Assembly: GCA_033239125.1 (NCBI GenBank)
Contig: BSWB01000001.1
Location: 41,947,501 to 42,011,500, forward strand
Direction of reading: 5' to 3'
Source of the DNA: Fagopyrum homotropicum
Lineage: Eukaryota > Streptophyta > Magnoliopsida > Caryophyllales > Polygonaceae
Length of the DNA: 64,000 bases
The notes under the pieces are model-generated. The model worked only from the letters and a program-made list of their open reading frames with translations. It had not been told where the DNA came from and made no database searches. This document shows, piece by piece, positions 44,616 through 57,342 of the stretch. Position 1 is the first letter of the stretch; each line of letters begins with the position of its first letter. The translations under genes and the position numbers were made by a program.

Positions 44616-46047
44616 GAGCTTGAAGGATTTTCTTTCTTATTTATTATGCAGCTCAGCTATGTCCGGTGAGTACTTTATTTTCTAGACTTATTTTGACCCA
44701 TTGGGACAATGTGTCCCAAGTATGAGGTATTTGATGTATTACTTGACTATGGATGATTATATGCTACTTTGATGGATATTTATGTTTTATTCTGCTCTAT
44801 CTGAGATTACATGCATGCATACAGGTTATTTGATTGAGAAAAACGTCAAAAACTGGAAAGAAAATTTTTTTTGACCTCGACCGAAGTCATTCTGGCCAAA
44901 CGAGGTACTTCACCTCGGTTGACTAGAACATCTCGACCGAGGCGTTTTAACTGAAAGGAATTTTTCAAAAACGATATTTGTGCTTCTTATCTGGATAAGA
45001 CCTCAGTGAAGACTTTGTTTGCTGACTGATTTTGAAATCTTTATAGGTTTGAAAGGTTTTATGATATGTTTAAGTTGCTAAATGCTTTGTTTGAAATTTT
45101 TGGCATGTTTAATACTTTGTCTTTATCAAAATTATGTTGAATTTGAAGGTTGACACCACATTATGAGTTCTCTCACTTTCTTCCTGGAAAGACCAAGGTA
45201 ATTTATTCATTTCTCTTCTTCTTTTTCTTGATCATACTTAGCCCCTCATATACATATTTGCCTCCCTTTACCTATCCGGGAATTTGGAAGCAAGCAAGTG
45301 AAAAGCAAGTGAAAGAAAAGTTGAGAAGTTGGCTGGAAGTGAAAGTGTTAGAAAGTAATAAATAGGTTTGGGGAAGTCAATCATGATGATGAGTAACTCG
45401 GCACCATTCACATAGCCGGGTGTTTGTGTCTTGCCAAAGTCTGATTGAGCGATATTCCTAACGGGTCATGGTATGTGCATCAAGGGTTCGATGCATCTCA
45501 AGAAATTGATGATTGCTGATTTCCTAGGCTTCGGTTATTGTGCACCTCTGTCCATGCATCCCAAAAGTAAAGTAAAAAAGGAAAAGTGTGAAATAAGCAA
45601 AGCTTATTGGTGGACGATGTTGAAAGTCAAGTGAAAGTGAAGTGATATCCTTTTCCCGGATTCTTGCACCACATTACCTTCTATACATCCCTACCCTACA
45701 CGTTTCTTGACCTTTCTTTTGGGAAGCCCTTGAGACCTCGAGCTTGTTGATTGGCTTAGTGGTTTAAACTGGATTATACATGATTAATTTCGATAATTAT
45801 GATTTATTATGCATTCTATGATTTCATGCAAAGATGAACAACTTTCTTATATTTATAAAATGTTTTAAGCATATTTTGATTTTAAATTCCATGAAGTATT
45901 CTCTTAGAGTGATCTATGATTGTAGCACACCATTAAAATATTTTGAAAGACTTTTTCATTGATCTTCATGACTAATAATCCATTCTATCTTGTATTTTAT
46001 ATTCGGAACTTGCTTGGGGACAAGCAAGGGCTAAGTATGGGGTATTT
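44616..46047 (+). other. A2 non-coding tail
   Basis: Palindrome copies at 44873-44943, conserved blocks at about 45255-45290, 45363-45460, 45521-45581 and 45641-45683 shared with the A1 tail, and a PPT-like string ending at 46047. Confidence 0.8.
45363..45460 (+). other. Hyperconserved 98-nt non-coding block, A2 copy
   Basis: Matches the minus strand of 7884-7981 at 96 of 98 positions (differences at offsets 25 and 80). Confidence 0.85.
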
Positions 46048-47815
46048 TGATAGCATGAATTATTGTCTATTTTGGGGCATGTTTTGATGTTTTATCTTCA
46101 ATAATCTGCATGTTTGGATGTATATTATGTGATTATATTGTCGTTTCATCTACCTTTGCGGGAATCGAGGTCTACACCAAGTTTCGTTGTAATCGTAGGT
46201 AAAATGGCACGTTTTACATCAAATTGGAGCAAAAGGAGCTAAGGAGTCATTGGAGCTACATTCAGGAGCTTAAGGAAGAATCCAAGAATCATGGAATTGG
46301 ATTAGAGATTCACTTTGGATCAGATTTGAGAGATTTCACATTCAGTTGTGATTCACCTCGGTTGACTACAGAGTCACCTCGACCGAGGTGATCCAGAGGA
46401 GCTGACTCGACCGAGGCGAACACCTTGGACGCGGCAAGGATATTTTATTCTTGGCTGAGATCTTTTATCTTTGGAAAGAGGATCTTATATTTTTGGGCTG
46501 GATTCCTGGAAGGAAGAAGATAATTTAGCCCATATATTTTACCTATTTTTATGGGAAAAGATCTTTCTAAGATATCTTATCTTTGGAGGGTAATTTTCCT
46601 GTAAAAAGGGTTGGATTTTCCACAAATCCACACCCGCTATCACCCACATCCCGCATACCACCGATAATCTGCTTATACACCGCTTAGGGCTGGAAGATTT
46701 GAAGAACCTTTTTGAAGGTTGAAGGAAGATTGAAGGAAGAAAGTTTATAGCTTTTATAGCTTTGGGAAGGGTTTTGTAAGATTCCCTTAGATTCCCTTCA
46801 TTGTTGTTTGTCTTATTGGATTATGATCCAAGAAACGCTTGTTGATTGATAATTGATTCAGTTATTGAAGCCTTTCTCTTAAGGTTTTCTTGTTCAATTA
46901 TTCTCTTTCTTCCCTTATATTTGATTATTGCTTTCATGATGATGAGTGACTAATTTCCTTGTGTGATTCTAGGGTGATTGGCTGAAGGTTGTGGTAAAAA
47001 AAATGATAGAATAGTCTTAATCACAGTAGGATCCTGAAAGCTCGAGTCTTTATCCTTAACCATAAAGCATCTCGCTCAGTCGATGAACATCTCGGCCGGG
47101 GTGGAATTCTTCTGACCGAGGTGACTTATCTGATCCGAAACTGAGAGTTAAGTGTTAGAGTTTGCCAAATCCTATTCTTATTACACCTTTCCTGGTTCAA
47201 TGCAAGCCTAGGATGAGACTTACCCGGTAATTCCTTTGTTTGTTTACCCAAGATCATAAGTGTAGGTAATAAAGGTTTATCCTTTATTGGGGTTTGAGTG
47301 TGCTTTCATCCCATCTATGTGAGTTAGCCTGAGACTTACCCGGTAAAGGTTGATTCTATTCCCTTAGTTGGAGTGTTAGTTTGAGGTTATAGTTCTTTTC
47401 CTTAATTCCTTGAGACTTACCCGGTAATAGGAGTTACGGTTTGGGATTAGTGAGTAGTGAGACTTACCCGGTGATCTATTCCACTTTAGTAACACCTTCC
47501 CTATGTAAATATCTCAGCTTTGTCCGCTTATCTTTAGATCTTGAGTTGGAACCACAACTAGATGCTTTAATCCATAGAATTGCATATTTCCTTAATTGAC
47601 TTTTTATCATCTTTGATTGCTTTGATCACTTTTGTGGTTAGTAGTTGCATTGACAAACCTATACCTGTTTTGTTTCACTAAGTACCTGTGATCGACCCCT
47701 GGAACTTCTTGCTTTTTACTACGATTGACCCGTACACTGCGGGTTCGCATCCTTGTTTTAAGCTTACATCTAGGGTTATAAATTTAAAGCTTGCACACAC
47801 CGTTTGGAGCGAACA
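46048..47815 (+). repeat. A2 3' LTR (1768 bp)
   Basis: Second copy of 39350-41119 with scattered substitutions, followed by TTATG (47816-47820). Confidence 0.94.
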
Positions 47816-48332
47816 TTATGTGTTATGGATGGTTGTGGATGTAATGTGAATGTGGACATGTATGTGTGTGCTTTGAAATGTGAGAAAAGGGTATAGAGTA
47901 TCCTTTGGGGACGGGATATTAGATACTTATATATATTGGGGAGTGTGATTTGTATACCCTTACTGAGCGTGTGGCTCATTGTTGTTATATCCACATTTTA
48001 TTTCAGCTACTCAGACTCGGCCTGACCAAGGCAAGGACGTTGGACCCAACACTAGAATTTGAGATCATATCAGGTGGGCTGTTATGGGATGTTGTCGCCT
48101 AGGATGTTTTGTGTGGTTTTAAATAGTTGTGTTTTGTTAAGAAGGATTTCATGACACGTGTTAGTATGTATATATGTTGTAAGATAAAGTTTTAAAATTT
48201 TCTGTTTTCCGTTTTTCCGCTTATTGCTTTAAATAAGGTTAATTAATTGGTAATAAATTAGAAATGAAACAGGTGTCACATTCAGGGTTCATTGGCTGTT
48301 TCTACGGGGCTTCAACAAGAAAGGTTGACAGT

Positions 48333-49957
48333 CTTGTGGTCAAGGTCGACCTTGGTGTTGGGCCTTGTGGGCACCAACTTAAGGCACCAAATAAAAATGG
48401 GCCACTCATATAATTTTAAATTAGTATATATTTTAAAGAAATTGAATATACTGTCCTATATTTAGAATTTTTTTAATTATGTTCAAATATTTTTCAGTTA
48501 TCAAATTGTGTCCCTATTATTTTAAAAAAAATTGTTGGACATTTTCATCATCCATAAGCTATCATTCGTTGATATTTTAAGAGAATAAAAAAAATTATTC
48601 ATCCAAAACGGTATATAGACATTCAAAATAATTATTCATGATAACTAGTAAATAATTTTTTTTTTCATATGTTAACTTACAAATGGTAAAAAGGTATGTT
48701 CCAAAAAATTATAAAAAAAAGAAAATAAAATACGTAATTCATTCAAAAAGCTATCTAGGTATAATCCGAAAAAGTTAACAATGCAAGGACCCCATTCAAA
48801 AATTTTATATTTTAAGTGTCACGTTTAAATTAAACTGATGGATACATGTCTTATATTTTTCGATTATGTTTAAATATTTTTCAGTTGTCAAATTGTGTCC
48901 CTAATTTTTTTAAAAAAAGTTGTTGTACATTTTTATCATCCATAAGTTACCATTTGTTGATATTTTGAGAGATTAAAAGAAATTATTCATCCAAAACGAT
49001 ATACAAACATTCAAAATAACTTTTAATAATAACTAGTATATAATTATTTTTTCTTCAAATGTAAACTTATAATGGTAGAAAGGTATGTTCCGAAAAATGA
49101 AAAAATAAAAATAAAAATACATAATTCATTCAAAAAGCTATCTATGTATAATCCGAAAAAGTTTAAATGCAAGGACCCCATCCAAAATTTTTATAACTTA
49201 AGTGTCACGTTTAAATTAAAATGATAGATACATGTCTTATATATTTCGATTATGTTCAAATATTTTTCAGTTGTCAATTGTGTCCCTAATTTTTTTAAAA
49301 AAAGTTATTGTACATTTTTATCATCCATAGGTTACCATTTGTTGATATTTTGAGAGAATAAAAGAAATTATTCATCCAAAACGATATACAGACATTCGAA
49401 ATAACTTTTAATAATAACTAGTACATAATTATTTTTTCTTTAATTGTTAACTTATAAATGTTAGAAAGGTATGTTCCGAAAAATAAAAAAAATAAAAATA
49501 AAAATACGTAATTGATTCAAAAAGCTATCTATGTATAATCCGAAAAAGTTTAAAATGCAAGGACCCCATCCGAAATTTTCTATTTAAGTGTCACGTTTAA
49601 ACTGAAATGATGTATACATATCTTATAATTTTCTATAACTTCAACTCATCTATAAATCTAGTACTATGGTGTTTTTACTCTTAACATTTTTCAATTGCTT
49701 CTCTTAGATCAATAGAGTCTCTCTCTCTCTTAAATCTATTACTATTGGTTCTAATATTTCTCTTCTTTGTGTTTTTATTTTTCTAATGTGATTAAGACAA
49801 AATTTCAACTTGCAAACCATAAAGATTGATTTTGTGATACGCACAAAATTCATATTTATATAGAGCGCATCCCAAAGTATAATTTAAATATCTAAGGGTG
49901 CCTAGAAATATTATCGCTCTAGCCACACAAATCTCAAGGACCGACCCTGCTCGTGGT
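48333..49957. mobile_element. hAT-type non-autonomous element (1609 bp) with internal tandem repeats
   Basis: Element 48341-49949 starts CAAGGTCGACCTTG and ends CAAGGACCGACCCTG, an imperfect inverted repeat with the CAGGG-type terminus common in plant hAT elements. Flanks are CTTGTGGT (48333-48340) and CTCGTGGT (49950-49957), an 8-bp duplication with one mismatch. No transposase. Confidence 0.75.
48447..49630. repeat. Tandem repeat, about 387 bp x 3
   Basis: The marker GTTCAAATATTTTTCAGTT, or a close variant, begins at 48481, 48868 and 49254, giving periods of 387 and 386. Units are AT-rich without coding. They fill most of the hAT-type element. Confidence 0.9.
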
Positions 49958-50148
49958 GGTACTCTTTGGGCCTCGTTATCTTCTTTAGGAGGAGAGGGTG
50001 GTGTTGGAGCTGGTTTGGTACCCGAGTTTCTATTCGCTCAAATCTTGTACTGAGCTGTTCCATTTGTCTTTAGAGGAGTTGTAGGGTGTCAATAATACCC
50101 GTTAATGTGTCCCGGTCTTCAACGTTCCACCCTATTGGAGAAGACATG
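49950..50148 (-). pseudogene. Probable Gag N-terminus of the same decayed Ty3 element
   Basis: From the ATG complement at 50146-50148 the minus strand reads about 66 codons with a helical Leu/Gln-rich segment (R-Q-M-E-Q-L-S-T-R-F-E) and one stop about 27 codons in. Such a leading coiled coil is usual for plant Ty3 Gag. Distance and order fit the Gag core at 36990-37433 once the two insertions are subtracted. Confidence 0.5.
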
Positions 50149-51700
50149 TTCAAAACATGCAAACAAGTTAGGTTAGATATGATAATAACCTAGACTACTC
50201 GCTGATTGTTTTTCTCTCTTTTCCCTTGTCTTTAAAGGAACATGCCTCTTCCGGCGGCCGGGGTTAACGGTAGTTCTGATGGAGGCGGTGACAACGGTGG
50301 TTGTTTCGATTGGTGGTGGCGGACTGATGGTGTTGTGGTGGAGGACCGCCGGTGTTGATGGTGGTGACTGATGGTGTGAATATGAGGCCGACAATGGTGG
50401 TGGCGCAGGTGTGGATGTTGGTATCCCAAAGTTTCTTCGGTGAGACTCCGAGGGTGAAAGAATTTTTTTTTTGAAATTATTTTACGGCTATAAAATTTAG
50501 TTTAGAAGTAATCGCAATTAATATCGAAAGCAATAAATAACGAGAATATTAGAAAAATAAACCGTAAAGGTGGTTGGTCCGGTTGACTCTTTTTGTGTGG
50601 AATCTTTGTGAAAGACTCATTTTTTTTATAGACAAACTCGGATGGAGTGTTGATTAACCCTTGATACGGGGTATTTGCCCGCGTAGGTTGCCCAATCTTT
50701 CAACGCCTGAAGACTCTAAGAAGAAAAGAAAATTACAAAATAAAGGGAAATTGATAGATTAAGTTTGAACCCCAAGAAGCTACGTGGAAACACAAAAGGA
50801 TTGTCCGAATACACAACCAACAAACTTTTGTAGAAATCTTTCCGCTACCCCAAACACAATAGGCGTTCAAAGAACCCTACAATATCTGGAGGTTTTCCTA
50901 AAGCTAGTTGAAGCACCCTGTTTTGCCAATGAAAAGTAAAGAACACTCAAACAAGTTCAAGTGGGACAGGACGAGGAAGACATCTCTTACTCGGGTTTGT
51001 TATGCACTTCGTGAAGATGATGGTAATAACCGCAGGGGGATACCACAATGTGTTTATCAAAAGTGTATATATTCAAGCTGAAAAATAATGAGGCGCATCC
51101 ATCCTATTTATAGGAGTGGAGGAACAAAAATAACACCTAGAACACGGCTAGGGTTAGGCCTAATCCATCTAGAGCAAGATAAGACATATCCCTAAGAATA
51201 TAACAAAATAAGATCAATCTTATAGAAAACAAGAAAATAGAGTCGGTCGTGACTTTATGGATCCACACGAGTGGATGGATGATCCATCTGTATGCTGGCC
51301 TCCTTCTCTTGCATGGATACGTATATCTCTCATGCATGGTTGAGTTTACGTACAGTTGGAACTCGGTTGTTGGAATGGTCTTGCATATAGGCCCCAGTCT
51401 TCTAATGTTGAAGAGCAAAAGCTCTTATTGTAACATCTCCTCCTCCTTGTTACTAGCTAGTGTATTCTCATGCTTTGATACAATCGAGACCTCCTTATTA
51501 GATGAGATCTACAGTACATTTTGAGCATGCCATCTTTCATATTTATCATCCTCTGCTTTCTTGTAGGTCTTATGCTTCCTTGTTCATGAGTTACTCTCAC
51601 TCCCACGAACTCCTCTGAATCAATCATCTCCATAGTTGTTCCTTCTAACTGTTGAGTTGATCTTGTATTGCTCCTGAGTCCTGATGGTGTTCTTGAGGAT
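50149..51700 (-). other. Region upstream of the decayed gag; possibly its LTR
   Basis: Contains a GC-rich stretch with simple GGTGGT-type sequence (50240-50420) and, on the minus strand, CTATAAATAG at 51104-51113. The position just upstream of the gag start would suit a 5' LTR, but I could not find ends, a PBS or a second copy. The short frames here have no domain. Confidence 0.35.
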
Positions 51701-51707
51701 GCTCCTA

Positions 51708-54700
51708 CATCAAGTAGTTTCTTTGTGCTCCACTCACGGTCATGGAGGCATTATGGATCACATGAAAGGTTCTTCCCTCTTTTTAGCCTAGAACTGCTTC
51801 CATTGTGTAATCGTTTGTGTCACACATTATCTCGAATAGTCGAGATGAATTGGATGCTTGAATGATTGGAGCACTTGTCAAAACATCTCATCAATTGGTC
51901 AAATGCCCCTTTTCACCCTTCATCTACTATGAACGCGACATCTTTCTTTGAAAGCTCACACAAGGGTGCAAAAATCTTGGAAAAATCCTTGATAAATCTA
52001 CGGTAGAAGCTTGTATGTCCTAAGAAAGAACGGATTTCACACACATTAGTAGGATAGGGCAATGACTGAATTACGTCAATATTTGCCTTATCGACCTCAA
52101 TACCATCAGCATAAATAGTATGACCCAACACAATTCCTTGTTCGACCATAAAATGAAACTTTTCGGAACTTAACACCAAATTAACACATCTTTTTAGCAC
52201 AAGTGTCAAGTGATTTAAGCATGCATCAAAGTTATTCCCATGCACCATAAAGTCATCCATGAAAACTTCAATAAAGTTTTCAATATATACAAAGAAGATA
52301 CTTATCATAAAACGTTGGAAAATACCGGGTGTGCTACATATTCGAAAAGGCATTCTGCAATATGCAAATGTGCCAAAGGGACATGTAAAAATTGTCTTCT
52401 CTTGGTCTTCTAGTGTTATGGCTAATTGGAAATAACCTAAATATCCATCTAGAAAACAATAGTAAGGATGCCCTATAAGACGCTCTAACATTTGATCAAT
52501 AAAAGGCAAGAGGAAGTGATCATTTCCGGTTGACGCATTCCCTTATTAGGAACAACTTGAGTTGGGCTAACCCATTGACTATCAGAAATAGGGAAGATTA
52601 TATCAGCCTGAAGGAGTTTTAAAACTTTTTTCTTCACTACGTCCATTATAGGCAGATTGAGCCGTCTTTGTGGTTGTCTTCATGGCTTGGCTTCATCCTC
52701 TAGTAGAATTCGGTGCATATATGTTGACGGACTAATTCCTTTGATGTCGATTATGGTCCAACCGAGTGCCGTCCGATGTTATGCTTTTTTTTAATGTATA
52801 CACAAGCTTCTCCTCTTGTTGCTTTGACATCATACTAGACACAATAATTGGTAGAGTGTTGTTATCTCCATGGAAGGAATACTTGAGGTGACACGGGATC
52901 TATTCGAGTTTGATCTCATGAGCGTACACAATAGGTGGAACAAGCTTATCGCTTGGTGTTAGAAGATTGGTCTCAATGGCCAACTACGCAACTAGAAGCG
53001 TACTGTATGCATCTATTTGGGCTAGAACTTCCTGCATGTCAAGCTTATTTTGTGTAGTTGTCATCTATATCATTCTCAATAATAGATTTCAATTTATCAC
53101 AACTAGATATATAAAAAATATCTTGCACCATGGGTTCGATAATATCGGTGGAACACAAAGAGTGATCCTCAACAAGGTGTTTCATGACATCATATATATT
53201 AAATTCAACCACTTCTCCATCAAATTCCATAGTAAGCTTTCCAGTAACATAGTCAATGTTTATTCTAGCAGTTTTCAAGAACGGTCTTCCTAATAATATA
53301 GGAGCAACATGCATATCGTGTTCCAAATAAATCAACCTAGATCAAGCATTGCGCTATCAAATCGAGTTTTTTCTATGACACAAGGAATAATTACCATACA
53401 TGGATTACTATGGCATCCATCCGCCATATGTTCACTTACTTTCACCTTCTATTTTTCCTTTAGCTTTTGCTTCCTCTTGATTGTGCAAAGTTCCTTTAAG
53501 AAATGAGCACACTTAGGAATACTTTTCACAAATTTTAGTAGGGGAATATTTACCTCATATTCAGTGAACGTCTCAAAGATATCTTGTCTTTAATGATCCT
53601 TCTCTCTTTGAGCACTTCTAGAAATAGGGTAGGTGGCTTCTCGAAATAAAAAGGGGGAAATTATGGACGGATATATGGGTTTGTTTTTAGGATCCTTAAT
53701 AGGTTTTGTTGCTTCCACCGTGGGTGCGGCGCAACCTAGCCGCGGGTGTGGCTCAAGATTTTTGCAGGCGCGGGTATGAGGATCTGCGGACGCGGCTAAA
53801 TTGTATGTTTTCGATTGCTCACACTCATACTTTTGAATCTTTAGGTTTACACTTGTTGCTTCCCGCTTTTGAGTGTTACTACACTGAAATTTTCCCTCGG
53901 GTTGATGACTATCTGAGAGGGTAGATTTCCCGAGGTCCTTGCGTTGATCCTTGTGATTGTTTCAGCCATCTTCCCTAACTGTTTTTCTTAATTCTTGATA
54001 CTGAATTTTGTACTTTGGACATGAGTACCAAAATTCTTAGTTAAAACTTAAAGCATATCTTCGATTTAGTCAAGCTTACAGATCCATGTTGTTTTTGTTG
54101 GTTTAGTTGATCCCTTCACCTGAATTCAGATGGTCTCGTCATCCTGGATTGTAGTTGTTTGAGTATGGATAAATTTGAGGCCTTTGTTGTGCATAACCTC
54201 CCAAAGCGTTGACTTTAATGGAAGGATCATCTTGTACTTGGGGGCATGTGTTAGTGGGGTGGAATGCATCAATATAAACCCACATGCTTTCAATTGTTGA
54301 GGTTTCCCTAGTAGAGTCAACCTCTTCACCATTTCTTTCAAATTCAGCAATGTCATTTGAGACTTCAGGATGGTTGAAATTTACAATATGAACTCCTCTT
54401 TTGGTAGAGGTGCTACCAAAGTTTTGGTTCCTTCCTCCATCTCTTGGATCTTTTCCATGGAAAGCTCCGAAGTGGTGTTAAGAATGTTACCTCCACACGC
54501 GGCATCGACGATTCTTCTCTCGTTGTCAAGTAATCCCTTGTATAAATACAACACAATATCTTGGTTTGTGTAACCATGGAATGGACAACTTGAGCAAAGC
54601 CTTTAAAATCACTAATAATACTCATATAGAGTCTCGTCTGCTTCCTGCTCAATGTTGCTTATGGTGTTCTTCATATTGTTGACCTTATTTGTTGGGAAGT

Positions 54701-54760
54701 ATTTTTCAAGGAATGCTTTGTGTAGGTTCCCCCAAGTATCTATACTTCTGGAAGGTATAT
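51708..54760 (-). pseudogene. Athila-type gag-pol remnant 'A3'
   Basis: Read right to left: Gag middle (54760-54126, with a K-Y-F-P-T-N segment aligned to the A1 Gag and several stops), protease with L-D-L-G near 53340 and I-L-L-G-R-P-F near 53300, RT (52720-51913) with FMDD near 52250, and the first part of RNase H (about 51830-51710, CD-T-N in place of CDAS). About 30-40 RT residues are missing near 52510. Integrase and everything downstream are absent. Many stops; long dead. Confidence 0.88.
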
Positions 54761-54817
54761 GGTAATACTAACTATCGAATACTTATAGCCTTCTTTAGAT
54801 CTTGGTTTGGTTGGATA

Positions 54818-55921
54818 TGTTCGCCTCCCGATTGGGTGTGATAATGAACGATATAGTTTTAAATTTATACTTGTAACAAAAGCTAAATCAAATAAGCAAA
54901 CCCACATTGTATGGATCGTTATGTAGATAAGCAAATATTCCAAGGTCGAACACAAGGACTGAGGTGAAAGCAATATAGGTGATAAATCAAAAATAGAATA
55001 GACCAATGCCGAAAATAAAGGATGAGTCAAGCAAAAAGCAATAAAGATAAGAAATATGATGATCGGGCAATAAAATTCTAGAGATCAAAGTATCCGGTTG
55101 CGATTTTCGATTCAAGACTTCTAAAAACTATGACAAGGTTGAGATTGCTAAGGAAAGGTATTTCTAAGGTGGGAATGATCACGGAGGAGGTCTCACAAAC
55201 CACTATCCCAAACCAAAGCACCTATTACCGGGTAAGTCTCAAGGTCTAAAGAAAAGAAACATAAACTCAAACCAACCACTCAACCTAAGGGAATAGAACT
55301 AACCTTCACCGGGTAGTCTCGGGTTAAGCTCACTTAAGCAAGAGGTCTGGCACACTCAAACCAATAAAGGGTTTTGAATCCTTTATTACTTAGAACTCGT
55401 CAATGGTGGTAACTAAGAAAGGGAATCAATGGGTAAGTCTCTTCCCAAGCTTAGATGTAAGTCTTAGATGAATCTAAGGGTATAAAACACTCAACAAAGT
55501 CTAGGAATTGGGCAATCTAACACCCAAGCATAAAGATATATCATCTAAGGATCAACATAAGAAACCTCGATTGGTTCTAAGATAAACCGCGGCCGCGGTT
55601 CTTGAAGAACAGACCGAGGTTCTTAAGAAAAAGGGTTAAACCCACTCTAAGTGTTCAAATATAACATAAATGCTCAATCTATCATCATCAAAACCACAAC
55701 TATCAACCAATCACCCTAGAATCGCATAGGTTTAGCCAACAACGCACATATTTAAACCAAGAAAGGTAAAAGAAGAATTTAAGAAAACCATAAAGAAGAA
55801 AGTAAAAGAAAAGAAATAAATACTTAGCAATGTGTCTTCAATATCCAAAAGTAACAACAATCCAACAATAAAGGTAGAATATTTAATCCAAGAGCAAAAT
55901 CAATCAAGATTAATCTTAACA
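54818..55921 (-). repeat. A3 LTR, degenerate
   Basis: Begins TGTTCGCCTCC and probably ends CTTAACA. Shared with A1 and A2 LTRs: the U5 string (54896-54918, diverged), ACCGGGTAAGTCTC-type repeats (from 55219) and a palindrome at the homologous place, here AACCGCGGCCGCGGTT (55585-55600). The PBS and Gag N-terminus between the LTR and 54760 are deleted. The right edge is approximate. Confidence 0.7.
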
Positions 55922-57342
55922 TATGTTTATTACCTTTTTTTTTTTGTCTCCGCATTATCTTATTAACACATCTTACTTTTCACCCACATTAGTAAAAACA
56001 CTTTTATGGATATGAACAATTATAAAATATTAATATGTTATATGAACAAAATAAAAAATATTTTTAAAATAAGATAATATACATAAAATGAATGTATATA
56101 GATAAACAAAAATATTGTATAGATCATAATAAATTTTTTTAAACATAATTTTATTACATTTAATTTGAGTTTTTATTAATTTAAATAGAAAATAAAGATG
56201 TTTTACAGTAAAGTCCATTTTAGACTAATCTTAAGATTAGTCTTGATATTAGACCAAATTTTCTTAATTTTACCAAAAATTAAGAAAATTTTCTCTCATA
56301 GTTGAAACTAAATTAAGATTAACCAATGTTAATCTATAACAGAATGTATGCATAGTCGCATCACAGTAGTTGGTCGTCACTGGGTCAATAGTCGGGTTTG
56401 GGTGGGGAGTACCCTACTCACCTTCGTACCCATTTAGTACAATGCCCCATCCTCATCCCTGTCGGATATTCGTTCCTATCGGGGGATCGCGTCCCCGTTT
56501 TGTTTTCTCCATTTTAAAATTTTATGGATTTTTCGTAAAATTCCCCGTCTCCACCCTGTCCCGTTTAACTTTAAGAAGTTTGACAAAAACATTAACTAGA
56601 ATACTAAAAGTGAAACTGGTCCATAAAATACAAAATTGTTACTTTGTTTATATTATAAACAAAAATATGAGAAAAAGATTACAATTTTGCAAATTAAAGG
56701 AATACCGTGTATATAATAGCTTCCGTTCATTCATGTAGGATCGAGACACGTTGTACAAACTAGTGTAAACTAAAATAATTATATATTACTAACATTTAGA
56801 TGAAAATAATTGTATCTTACTAATATTTATAGTATGATCTCAAGATAAAATGTTATATTATTTTATCATTTTAAATTTTACGGTTAGGAATTTAAGTTAC
56901 ACACCAAAACATGTATTTAAGAGACTAAAACACGTAAAGAAAAAACACAACAACAGTGTGTCGTACGTTTGATCATCGTGATTTGAAGTTTACGACATAT
57001 TCAAACATTTAACGAGGGTGTTATCAATATATGATTGAAAACCAAATTAATACATGTTAACATTAACATAATTTACATATATAATTATAAAATAAATATA
57101 TAAACTCAAAACACATTTTTTAAAATACATTTTGTGTAAGTGGGAACATGTATATTACTTTTATAATGTGTTTGGCAAGGAAGCCTAATTAAAGATGGAG
57201 TTCAAGTGTTCATTAGTGTTCCAGGGGATGGTTTTGTGAAACATAAGTGTTTAGTGCTATAAATCACTAACAAGTGTTTGGCAAATACACTAGTTAAATA
57301 ACGCCATAATTTGCATAAGATTGAATTTATCAAATTCATAAC
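55922..57342. other. AT-rich intergenic DNA, no gene
   Basis: No supported frame. A short GC-richer patch at 56390-56580 (GGGTGGGGAGTACCC and CCCCGTCTCC strings) may be part of an old MITE. Confidence 0.5.

Larger units (their letters stand above)
39345..47820 (+). mobile_element. Athila-type element 'A2', non-autonomous, in the solo LTR
   Basis: Element 39350-47815 (8466 bp), flanked by TTATG (39345-39349, 47816-47820). LTRs start TGATAGCATG and end GCGAACA (1770 and 1768 bp). A tRNA-Asp-type PBS follows the 5' LTR, and AAGTATGGGGTATT precedes the 3' LTR. Protease, RT and RNase H are missing and only a scrap of integrase is left, while the second ORF, the internal promoter region and the conserved tail persist. 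The LTRs differ at perhaps 1-2% of sites by eye, so A2 is older than A1 but not ancient. Confidence 0.93.
37434..48285. mobile_element. Solo LTR (about 2.37 kb), split by Athila element A2
   Basis: Begins TGTAACAG at 37439 and ends GGTGTCACA at 48280; flanked by perfect 5-bp duplications TTCAG (37434-37438, 48281-48285). A2 (39350-47815) with its TTATG duplication sits inside. Without A2 the LTR is about 2371 bp. A TATAAATAGC near 37870-37880 suggests plus orientation. No internal region or second LTR exists, so this is the product of LTR-LTR recombination. The element type is probably a chromovirus, judging by the TGTAACA end. Confidence 0.85.

Noticed and set aside
50173..50429. Pro/His/Thr-rich minus-strand frames
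   Set aside because: Products of GGTGGT-type simple sequence.
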